A model generated the notes under the pieces. It was not told where the DNA came from and did no database searches. It saw only the letters and a program-made list of their open reading frames with translations. A stretch of DNA of 53,567 nt from Alphaproteobacteria bacterium (GTDB lineage Bacteria; Pseudomonadota; Alphaproteobacteria; SHVW01): contig VGDO01000014.1 of assembly GCA_016869645.1 (NCBI GenBank), positions 1 through 53,567 on the forward strand, in the 5' to 3' direction. Both the position numbers and the translations under genes were made by a program. This document shows, in pieces, positions 42,148 through 49,508 of this stretch (position 1 is its first letter; each line of letters starts with the position of its first letter).

Positions 42148-43146
42148 TCAGTGCCTCCTCAGCTTGCGGAAAAGTTGCTGGGCGGTTCCGATGATGCCGT
42201 TGGGCAGAACCAGAACCAGGACGACGAGCACGACGCCAAGCACGAGCTGCCAGTAGGCCGAGCTCGCGACCGCGTAGGTCTTGAGGTAGTTGAAGGCGAT
42301 GGCGCCGACGATCGGGCCGGTGAACGTGCGGAAACCGCCGAGCACGGTCATGAAGACGATCTCGCCGGAGAAGGGCCAATAGAGGATGTCGGGCGTCGTG
42401 AGGCCGTTGAGCGGGACCCACAGCGCGCCAGCCAGACCCGTGAACGCACCGGAAATGATGAACGCGAACCAGCGATAGCGCCGCACGGAGAGGCCCACGA
42501 ACCGCGCGCGCACCTCGTTGTCGCGGATCGCCTTGAGTGCCATGCCGAATGGCGAGTGCACGATGACCCACATCAGGGCGGCAACGACGGCGAAGATCAC
42601 GAGCACATAGTAGTAGTAGGAAAAGACGAATTTCTGGAACGCTCCGGAGCCCTTGAAGTCGATCAGCCCGGCGAGCAGCGTCATCCCGCGGCCGGGCACG
42701 CGGATGCCGTCGGTGCCGCCGGTGACCCAGAAGAACTTGAAGGCGAGGCTCCAGATCACCTGGGAGAGGGCCAGCGTCAGGATGCCGAAAAAGATCCGCG
42801 TGTAGCGCACGCAGACATAGCCGAATAGCGCGGCGATGATGGTCGTGCCGATCACGCCGCCGATGATGCAGAGCTCCATCGACACCGTGCCGAGGTCGCG
42901 CACCATGAAGGCGACCGTGTAGGCACCCACGCCGAAATAGGCGGAATGGCCGAACGACAGCAGACCCGTCGAGCCGAGCAGTAGATTGAAGCCGAGCGCG
43001 GCGATGGCGAAGATCAACCCGTATGTCAGGAGCTGCACCTGGTAGATGTCGATGACATAGGGCAGCACGGCGAGCCCGATCAGGATCGCCACCGCGGCGA
43101 TCGAGGTGCGCGTGACGGAAACCTCGGTGTGAGCAGCGGGGTTCAT
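42148..43146 (-). CDS. livM: Branched-chain-type ABC transporter permease LivM
   Basis: 332 residues with about nine membrane helices. LivM markers: FNLLLGSTGLLSFGHSAYFGVGAYT near the N-terminus, PFGMALKAIRDNEVRARFVGLSVRRYRWFAFIISGAFTGLAGAL (cytoplasmic EAA-like loop), and IVFMTVLGGFRTFTGPIVGAIAFNYLKTY. The ATG at 43146 starts 2 bases after the livH stop; the frame continues upstream into livH and is not the real start. Confidence 0.95.
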   Translation of the reverse strand: MNPAAHTEVSVTRTSIAAVAILIGLAVLPYVIDIYQVQLLTYGLIFAIAALGFNLLLGSTGLLSFGHSAYFGVGAYTVAFMVRDLGTVSMELCIIGGVIGTTIIAALFGYVCVRYTRIFFGILTLALSQVIWSLAFKFFWVTGGTDGIRVPGRGMTLLAGLIDFKGSGAFQKFVFSYYYYVLVIFAVVAALMWVIVHSPFGMALKAIRDNEVRARFVGLSVRRYRWFAFIISGAFTGLAGALWVPLNGLTTPDILYWPFSGEIVFMTVLGGFRTFTGPIVGAIAFNYLKTYAVASSAYWQLVLGVVLVVLVLVLPNGIIGTAQQLFRKLRRH

Positions 43147-43148
43147 GG

Positions 43149-44039
43149 TCACGCCCTCCCGAACAGGCCGGTTGGGCGAACGAGAAGCACCGCGGCTGCA
43201 ATCAGATAGAGCACGGCGAGCTCGATCTCGGGAAAGAACTGGATGCCGGCGGTGCGCACGAAGCTGACGATCAGCGCGCCGATGAAGGCGCCCTCGAGGC
43301 TGCCGAGTCCGCCGACGACAACGACGACGAAGGCGAGGATCAGGGCGTCGACGCCCATGCCGAGAACGGCGGCCTGGGCCGGCACGACGACGGCGCCGCC
43401 CAGCCCGGCCATGAAGCAACCGATGGCGAAGGCCTGGATATAGACCCGGCTGACGTTGAGGCCGAGCGCTGCCGCCATGCGCCGGTCCTGCGACGTTGCG
43501 CGCAGGATGACGCCGAACCGGGTTCGGTAGATGAACCACCACAGGCCGATCGCGGCGCCGAGCCCGACCGCCATGACCACGAGGTTGTAGGTCGGGTAGA
43601 GCAGCCGGCCGATCGGAATGCTGCCCATGGCATCCATGATCGTGCCGGCCGAGAGCGGCGTGCCGCCGAAGATCAGCTTCATGCTGTCCTCGAGCACCAT
43701 CAGGAGGCCGAAGGTGATCAGCAGCAGATATTCCTCTGGCCGCCTGTAAAGCGGGCGCAGCAGAGTCGGCTCGATGACCGCGCCGACGGCGGCGATGGCA
43801 ATCGCGCCGATCGGCAGGAGCAGCAACTGTCCCATCAAGTGCCATCCACCGCCGCCGGCATGGCCGAAGGCGGTGCCGACCGCCCATGCGGAGACATAGG
43901 CGCCCAGCGCATAGAAGGTGCCGTGCGCGAGGTTGACGATGCGCATCACGCCATAGATCAAGCTGAGGCCGGCGGCGATCAGAAAGAGCGACGCCGCGTA
44001 GAACAGCGAGTTGAGCACCTGGATGATGAAGATCGTCAC
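43149..44039 (-). CDS. livH: Branched-chain-type ABC transporter permease LivH
   Basis: 296 residues with about eight membrane helices. LivH markers: AAGLSLIYGVMRIVNLAHGTFYALGAYV, GVILRATSQDRRMAAALGLNVSRVYIQAFAIGCFMAGLGGAVV, and VVVVGGLGSLEGAFIGALIVSFVRTAG. It partners LivM. It follows protein A's stop by 36 bases, so a gene of unknown function sits between the receptor and the permeases of this importer. Confidence 0.95.
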   Translation of the reverse strand: MTIFIIQVLNSLFYAASLFLIAAGLSLIYGVMRIVNLAHGTFYALGAYVSAWAVGTAFGHAGGGGWHLMGQLLLLPIGAIAIAAVGAVIEPTLLRPLYRRPEEYLLLITFGLLMVLEDSMKLIFGGTPLSAGTIMDAMGSIPIGRLLYPTYNLVVMAVGLGAAIGLWWFIYRTRFGVILRATSQDRRMAAALGLNVSRVYIQAFAIGCFMAGLGGAVVVPAQAAVLGMGVDALILAFVVVVVGGLGSLEGAFIGALIVSFVRTAGIQFFPEIELAVLYLIAAAVLLVRPTGLFGRA

Positions 44040-44075
44040 GTTTCCCCCTTGCGTGATCGTCGGCGCTTTACTCGG

Positions 44076-46388
44076 TCATTGACTGCGGAATTCGAACCGT
44101 CCGATGTCCGGCTCGACGGCGTTGCCGTCGAGGAATACGGCCATCAGCAATCTATAGCCGCCGGGCGGGAGCTTGGGCAGGCTGAGCGTGAACCGTCCAT
44201 CGGTTCGCCAGGTGGCGATGCCGGCATCGGCCACGGTGCCGTCGTCGGCGATCACGGCATATTGCGTCTCCGCGCGGATCGCATAGGTCTCGCGCATGGT
44301 CTCGCGCTTCAATGCAGTGCGGGTGGCACGGCGATTGCGCTGCTGCTTCATCCAGATTTCCACGTCGGCCGTCACGATGACATCGTCGCCAGACCGTTCC
44401 ATGCCGGTGATCAGCGCGCGCGGCGGATAGGCGAATGGGTCGAAGGTGCCGAGCCCGATCGGGTAGGTGAACTCGCGGATCACGTCGAACACGACCGCTT
44501 CGGGCGACCAGCTGGTCAGCTTGTACGGGCCGTTGGTGACCAGGAGGTGCTTGCTATCGCCGACGAATCGGGCGAGCGCTTCCCAGCGCGTCCTGGCGGC
44601 ATCGGCGTTCACCAGCTCCTGCAACGCGGCCGGCCGGTAGCCAGTGCGCGCGAATTCGTTGACAAGCTCGACCAGCTTGTCCCTTTGGGCCGGCTCGCGC
44701 ACGAGGTCAAGCCAGGGCAGATTGCGACGCGCGGCCTCGCTCTGCGAGAACGCAGCAATGCCGCGTTCGACGGCGGCTTCCATCAGCGCCAGCACATGCC
44801 ACGGCACGGAGCTCCAGGGCGGCGCCACTGGACCGTTGTCCTGCTCCTCGGCGGTCGGGCTGTTGAGATAAACCTCGATCACCGGCGAACGGTAGGTGAA
44901 GGTGAGGTCGGCAAGGGTGAGGGTTCGCTCGTCGACGCGCACGACCCGTGCTGCCCGGAAGCGCTCACGCATCAGCCGCGTCGCCGCGGCAACCTCTGAA
45001 TCGAAGGCGGTATCACCGGCCTGGCCGGCGCTCCAGCGCACGGCCAGCGCATAGGGATAGAGCAGGTCCGCCGGCTCCATCGCCGTGCCGTCATGAAAGG
45101 ACGAGGCCGAGACGCGGTAAGTCACCATGGCCGTGGCGCCCTGTCCGGGCGCGGCCTTGATCAGCCGACCCGTCGCGGGATCGGGCGCCCATGCGTCGGA
45201 GGGGATCAGAACAGATTGGCGCGACTTGGGATCTTCGGGATCGATCATCTCCACGCGGTTCGCAACCAACCGGCTGTTATAGGGGACCGGCAGGAACGCA
45301 TCGTCGCCCACTGTGGCCCAGGTCAGACGTCCGCTCGGGTCGGTGAAGCCGGCCACCGGATTCCATCCGCCCATGACTTGTCTGGCAGCGGCCTGCTTCG
45401 CCATGCCGACGCGGAGCCAGCCGTTCCACGGGAAGTCCTTGAGCTTTACGGTGCGCACGAACAAGGCCGAGCCGAACCCCGCTTGCGAATCGCCTGCAAT
45501 GTTCTCGATGCCGTTGGAGAACTCGTCGCTGTAGTACTCGCGCTTCGTGCCATAGGCGATGACCTGGGCGTCGCACCCATGAGTGAGTGCCGTGACCAAT
45601 CCGCGGCCGAGATTGATCTGCTCGGCCGTGCTGTCGAATTGGCGCCTGACCAGCCTCTGGTAGAGCATATCGGCATCTGCGGCATCACCCGGATCGCTGA
45701 GCGCGCCGCGCAGCAGATGATAAGCCTGGAACCAGCCTTCCTTGGCCCAGGGCACGCGCGGCCACATGCCGAGACCGGCATGAGCGCGCCGGAGCACATC
45801 CTCGATCAAAACTTCATCCAGCCGCACATCCCAGTCAGTGGCGTGCTGGGCTGCACCGGCGGCAAGCACGGTCTCTGTGCCGTCGCCGGCGCGATAGACC
45901 ATGGTCCCGCCGCCGGCCGCATTCCGGGAAGAGGCGCTGCCTGAACCTCGATCGGCGTGACCGACATAGTCGGCGTGATAGGGAGTGACCGGATAGGGAT
46001 GCGCCACGAGATCTGCGCGTTTCGCCAGCGCGTCAGACGCGCGCGCGATTGCCGCGCAGCGCACGTCATGATTGGCGAGTTTCGCGGAGTGCGGATTGAT
46101 GGTCGCGGTGACGAAGGAATGCAGCGACGCGAAAGTCTTGAGGTGCGCGGGCGGCGTTCCGGAGAAGCCGGGGTCGGAGCCGATATAGGCCTGCAATGTG
46201 TTGCCTGCCAGTTCGCGGGCGGCAACCGCCGGGTCGAGCGTCTCGATCCGGATCTCTTGGGGGTAGAAGGATGGATAGTAGGAAACCTCGTGGCCGGCGC
46301 GCGACGTGGGCGCGACCACGAGAATCGCCGTGCAGCATAGCGCCGCAAGCAACCTGCGCGTGTCGGGAGAAGTCGGAAGCAATCGCAC
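44076..46388 (-). CDS. Protein A: exported two-part protein, possible family-5-like receptor
   Basis: 770 residues from GTG 46388, giving a good signal peptide (RRLLAALCCTAILVVAPTSRA). The N-terminal part (about 33-385: GHEVSYYPSFYPQEI, HPYPVTPYHADYVGHADR, REYYSDEFSNGIENIAGD, KLKDFPWNGWLRVGM) is paralogous to protein B. The C-terminal part (about 420-770: VTYRVSASSFHDGTAMEPADLL, PPWSSVPWHVLALMEAAV, FSQSEAARRNLPWLDL, TNGPYKLTSW) is paralogous to protein C. HDGT and GPYKLxxW segments recall DppA/OppA-type receptors. Role unknown. A GTG at 46472 would extend it, but a hairpin lies there and the signal peptide would be displaced. Confidence 0.82.
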   Translation of the reverse strand: MRLLPTSPDTRRLLAALCCTAILVVAPTSRAGHEVSYYPSFYPQEIRIETLDPAVAARELAGNTLQAYIGSDPGFSGTPPAHLKTFASLHSFVTATINPHSAKLANHDVRCAAIARASDALAKRADLVAHPYPVTPYHADYVGHADRGSGSASSRNAAGGGTMVYRAGDGTETVLAAGAAQHATDWDVRLDEVLIEDVLRRAHAGLGMWPRVPWAKEGWFQAYHLLRGALSDPGDAADADMLYQRLVRRQFDSTAEQINLGRGLVTALTHGCDAQVIAYGTKREYYSDEFSNGIENIAGDSQAGFGSALFVRTVKLKDFPWNGWLRVGMAKQAAARQVMGGWNPVAGFTDPSGRLTWATVGDDAFLPVPYNSRLVANRVEMIDPEDPKSRQSVLIPSDAWAPDPATGRLIKAAPGQGATAMVTYRVSASSFHDGTAMEPADLLYPYALAVRWSAGQAGDTAFDSEVAAATRLMRERFRAARVVRVDERTLTLADLTFTYRSPVIEVYLNSPTAEEQDNGPVAPPWSSVPWHVLALMEAAVERGIAAFSQSEAARRNLPWLDLVREPAQRDKLVELVNEFARTGYRPAALQELVNADAARTRWEALARFVGDSKHLLVTNGPYKLTSWSPEAVVFDVIREFTYPIGLGTFDPFAYPPRALITGMERSGDDVIVTADVEIWMKQQRNRRATRTALKRETMRETYAIRAETQYAVIADDGTVADAGIATWRTDGRFTLSLPKLPPGGYRLLMAVFLDGNAVEPDIGRFEFRSQ

Positions 46389-46443
46389 GGTCGGAACCTG
46401 TCCGATCCGGCCTCGAGTTGGCGCCGCAGCTTCCGGTGCGAAA

Positions 46444-46464
46444 CGGCGTGGAAATCCCACGCCG
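46444..46464. terminator. Hairpin between livK-like gene and protein A
   Basis: CGGCGTGG (46444-46451) and CCACGCCG (46457-46464) form a perfect 8-bp stem with a 5-base loop. It lies in the 171-base gap downstream of the binding-protein gene and upstream of protein A. It may attenuate transcription so the receptor is made in excess of the membrane proteins, as is common in ABC operons. No T run follows. Confidence 0.5.
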
Positions 46465-46559
46465 CTGTTCACAACGGACTGCCGGCCGCGCCGATCACGC
46501 CCGCGGACCGGCCGGCCGCGTCATCCGGTGAGCTGACACGGCCGGCACGGACATAGGGC

Positions 46560-47927
46560 TCAGGTGACCTGCGGCCACGTCTCCTTGATCCAGTTGTAGG
46601 TCGCCGTCGGGTCGTTGTGGCCCTGGCCCGGCTTCGGCCAGTTCGGCGGCGCCGTGATGTTGCGGATCGGGATCGTGATCATCGTAGCAGGGTCGAGGAT
46701 CTGGAACGGATACTCAGCGACGTTCTTGCTGAAGCCGGTCACTGCGTCCTTGTAGCCCTGGTGATTGTCGGGACGGATGTAGAGGTAGCCGGCCGCCGTC
46801 TCGTAATACATGCCCTCGAGCTGGCTGATGATGGCTTCCTCGTCCGGCCAGCCGCCAACCAGGCGGTTCGCCTTCTCGATTGCAGTCTTGTACATGTACA
46901 GCGTGTGGTAGGCGCCGTCCGACTGGAAGTTCGGATACTCGTTCCAGCGCTTGAAGTACTTCTCGACGAAGGTCTTGTTCGCCGGCCAGCGATTTCCGGG
47001 CGGGAAGGTGAAGTAATAGTTCGAGTGCACGCCGGCGATCGCGCCTTCCGGGTGATCCTTGCCGATCGCATGCGGCGCCACGCCGAAGGCGATCGTGCTG
47101 GCAAACTTCGCGTCCTTGAACATGCCGTAGCGCAGCGCCTGCTTGTACAGTGCGACATAGTCGCCGCCCCACACGGAGGAGACGATCAGGTCGGGCTGCG
47201 AGGAAATCGTCTTGGTGATGTGGGCGGTGAAGTCGGTCGTGCCGAGCTTCGGCCAGCCTTCCGAGACGACCTGGGCGCCCGGCACCAGCTTGCTGTACGC
47301 GATCATGAAGTGATCGAACGCGTTACGGCCATAGCTGTAGTCGGGATGGATGTGCGCGATCTTCTTGGCCTTCGGCCAGGTCTGGGCCGCGGCCAACGCG
47401 CAAGTCACGCCGTCGGCCGACTGGATGTTGGTGATGCGGAAGGTGTACTTCGGGTTCGGCACCGCCTTGTCCCAAAGGAAGTCGGTGCAGCCGTCGACGA
47501 AGATCGTGAGCAGGCTGAGCTCTTCGGCGACCGGCCCCAGCGCGGGCGTGTTGCCGCTCGAGATGACGCCCGTGAACAGGTCGATCTTCTCGGAGAGCTT
47601 CATGCGGCGAAGCTCTTTCACGTTGGCGTCGGTGCCGGCCTGCTCGTCGGCCGAGATCGTCTCGATCTTGCGCTTGCCGAGGATGCCGCCCGCGGCGTTG
47701 ATTTCCTCAGCGGCCAGCAGATGGCCCTTGAGCGACGGCTCGCCCAGCACGGCCGCAGGGCCGGTGAGAAACGTCATGTGGCCCATCTTGAGCGGCGTGC
47801 TCGGGATGTTGCCCTTCGGCGCCACGGCCGCCTGAGCCACGCTCGGGCCGATCACCGGCATGGTCGTCGCCGCGGCTGCGCCGCCGACCGTCAGGCCGAT
47901 ATTGTTGAGAAATGTTCTGCGGTCCAT
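46560..47927 (-). CDS. Branched-chain-type ABC transporter substrate-binding protein (LivK-like)
   Basis: 455 residues with a Tat-type signal (DRRTFLNNIGLTVGGAAAATTMPVIG, cleaved near AQA). The mature protein is a family-6 periplasmic receptor: LKMGHMTFLTGPAAVLGEPSLKGHLLAAEEINAAGGILGKRKIE, IDLFTGVISSGNTPALGPVAEEL, and KIAHIHPDYSYGRNAFDHF. It is longer than LivK (about 345 mature residues). The start follows GGAGGAG. It leads the operon containing protein A, livHMGF, protein B, the cupredoxin and protein C. The ligand cannot be inferred. Confidence 0.92.
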   Translation of the reverse strand: MDRRTFLNNIGLTVGGAAAATTMPVIGPSVAQAAVAPKGNIPSTPLKMGHMTFLTGPAAVLGEPSLKGHLLAAEEINAAGGILGKRKIETISADEQAGTDANVKELRRMKLSEKIDLFTGVISSGNTPALGPVAEELSLLTIFVDGCTDFLWDKAVPNPKYTFRITNIQSADGVTCALAAAQTWPKAKKIAHIHPDYSYGRNAFDHFMIAYSKLVPGAQVVSEGWPKLGTTDFTAHITKTISSQPDLIVSSVWGGDYVALYKQALRYGMFKDAKFASTIAFGVAPHAIGKDHPEGAIAGVHSNYYFTFPPGNRWPANKTFVEKYFKRWNEYPNFQSDGAYHTLYMYKTAIEKANRLVGGWPDEEAIISQLEGMYYETAAGYLYIRPDNHQGYKDAVTGFSKNVAEYPFQILDPATMITIPIRNITAPPNWPKPGQGHNDPTATYNWIKETWPQVT

Positions 47928-48057
47928 TGAACTCTCCTCCCTGTCGAGGTAAAGGCTGGAAGCGTCTCGGAGCCCTGATCCCGGCACGGGTGAGGAAGCT
48001 TCTTGTCGTCCAATACCGTGCCCAGACCGGCATCTTAGGCCGCAATGCCGTGGCACG

Positions 48058-48115
48058 CCATAGCCGATGTGGGAGCCCCGAGGGCTAAATTCGCCGGTCC
48101 CACAGCGGGCTATGG
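48058..48115. promoter_or_regulatory. Nested inverted repeat in divergent promoter region
   Basis: CCATAGC (48058-48064) and GCTATGG (48109-48115) are outer arms. TGTGGGA (48068-48074) and TCCCACA (48098-48104) are inner arms. AGCCC (48074-48078) with GGGCT (48082-48086) forms a small hairpin inside. The 58-base element lies in the 260-base gap between the LivK-like gene (minus) and the MBL-fold gene (plus). It could be an operator, a cruciform or a leader hairpin of either gene. Confidence 0.55.
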
Positions 48116-48187
48116 AATTCTACGTGGGTCCGCGCTGTTCACTGGGTGAGGCCGTCGTAACTTCGGCCAAACTCGGGGAGGGACTTC

Positions 48188-49069
48188 ATGCTGCGTCTTG
48201 CTACTTTGGCGTTACTTGGGATAGCCGCCGTGACCGTGCCGCCGGCATGGTCGCAAACCCAGCCGCCGCCTTTCGCCACCACCAAGGTCGACGGCACCGA
48301 CAACGTCTATATCTTCCGCGCCGGCAATCATCAGGCCATGTTCGTCGTGACCTCGGCCGGTGTGATTGCCACCGATCCGATCGGCTATGTGCGCCGCGAT
48401 GCTCCCGCGACCTATCTGGCGGAGATCCGCAAGGTCACGAACCAGCCGGTCAAGTATGTGATCTACAGCCACCACCACTACGATCACATCGCCGGCGGCA
48501 AGGTGTTCAAGGATGCGGGTGCAACCTTCATTGCGCACAAGCGCGCCAAGGAACGGCTCGCCCAACTCAAGGATCCAGACACGGTGCTGCCCGATCAAAC
48601 ACTGCAGCGTCAGCGCACCATCACGCTGGGCGGCACGTCGGTCGAGCTCAAATATGTCGGGCTCAACCATTCCGACTCGACGCTGGTCATGCGTCTGCCC
48701 AAGGAGAAGATCATCTTCGCCGTCGACTTCATACCGGTCGCGTCGATGCCGGGCCGCGGCATGATCGACTCTTATCCCATCGAATGGGAAGACTCGTTGA
48801 AGAAGGTTCTTGCCATGGATTGGAACCGGCTGATTCCCGGCCATCCGGGTCCGGGCGGCCGCCTCGGCACCAAGGACGATGTGCGCGCCTTGCTGACCAT
48901 GATGCAGGACATGTCGGAGGAAGTGAAAGTCGCCGCGCGCGCTGGCAAGTGCTGGGACACTGCCGAGCGCGAGGTCAAGTTGGAGAAGTACAAGAACGTG
49001 GCCGGCTACGAGCCGAGCCTGCCGATGATCGTGCGGCGCTATTGCGGCCTGTGGGGCCGCGGCACCTGA
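48188..49069 (+). CDS. Exported metallo-beta-lactamase-fold hydrolase
   Basis: 293 residues. Signal peptide about 1-22 (LATLALLGIAAVTVPPAWSQ). The zinc motif is VIYSHHHYDHIAGG (HxHxDH). Further metal ligands are probably the His in GLNHSDST, the Asp in FAVDFIP and the His in IPGHPG. It is a periplasmic zinc hydrolase similar in layout to subclass B3-like and quinoprotein-relay MBL proteins that lie beside PQQ systems. Substrate unknown. The ATG follows GGGGAGGG. It is divergent from the LIV-type operon, a position compatible with shared regulation. Confidence 0.88.
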   Translation: MLRLATLALLGIAAVTVPPAWSQTQPPPFATTKVDGTDNVYIFRAGNHQAMFVVTSAGVIATDPIGYVRRDAPATYLAEIRKVTNQPVKYVIYSHHHYDHIAGGKVFKDAGATFIAHKRAKERLAQLKDPDTVLPDQTLQRQRTITLGGTSVELKYVGLNHSDSTLVMRLPKEKIIFAVDFIPVASMPGRGMIDSYPIEWEDSLKKVLAMDWNRLIPGHPGPGGRLGTKDDVRALLTMMQDMSEEVKVAARAGKCWDTAEREVKLEKYKNVAGYEPSLPMIVRRYCGLWGRGT

Positions 49070-49120
49070 TCGCGCATTGTGACGCCCAACAGCGGACTCG
49101 GGGCGGCTCAGGGCGTGGTC

Positions 49121-49231
49121 GTACCACATTGAAGCAGTGCTTCAATGTGGGTACGTGAATCGCACCCTGATTTATTGGTTGGACCGTGATTCACGCTTCA
49201 GATTGCATCGCCGCAGGCGATTCAATCTGAA
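49121..49231. repeat. Three consecutive long hairpins between convergent genes
   Basis: First: CCACATTGAAGC (49124-49135) with GCTTCAATGTGG (49139-49150), extended by GTAC at both ends with one bulge. Second: GTGAATC (49155-49161) with GATTCAC (49188-49194). Third: a 16-base arm at 49197-49212 pairs with 49216-49231 with one mismatch and a 3-base loop. They fill the gap between the convergent MBL and DUF3096 genes. They could act as a two-way terminator and resemble a repetitive palindromic family. The surrounding 49070-49277 holds no gene. Confidence 0.75.
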
Positions 49232-49277
49232 CCGATCGCGGTCTAGCGCCGCCCCGGGGCTTTTTGGGAACTCGTAT

Positions 49278-49427
49278 TCAGCGGAACATGTGCGGCCAAA
49301 GCCCCGCAATGCCCGCAAGGATGAGATAGATGGCGACGATGTAGTTCAGAAGCCGGGGAATGGCGAGGATCAGGATTCCCGCGAACAGCGCGACGAGCGG
49401 CTGTAGCAGCACGAGATTGAGGGTCAT
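49278..49427 (-). CDS. DUF3096-type small membrane protein
   Basis: 49 residues from the ATG at 49427, with GGAG seven bases upstream. Two hydrophobic helices: LVLLQPLVALFAGILILAI and LLNYIVAIYLILAGIAGLW, joined by a PRLLNYI turn. This matches DUF3096 (QPLVALIAGILILxxPRLLNYIVAIYLI) as I recall it. Function is unknown. It sits downstream of the hydantoinase genes on the same strand, 81 bases after hyuB's stop, so it may be a separate unit. Confidence 0.82.
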   Translation of the reverse strand: MTLNLVLLQPLVALFAGILILAIPRLLNYIVAIYLILAGIAGLWPHMFR

Positions 49428-49508
49428 GGAGGGACTCCGGGTTGGCGTGATCTGCCGCGTCAGGTTGGCAAGCGCGCCCCCCAAGGCGGGGGCAACCCGT
49501 TGAACTGA

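Noticed and set aside
44076..46472. Longer start (GTG 46472) for protein A
   Set aside because: It places 28 extra residues before the signal peptide and runs through a perfect 8-bp hairpin; GTG 46388 gives a standard signal peptide.
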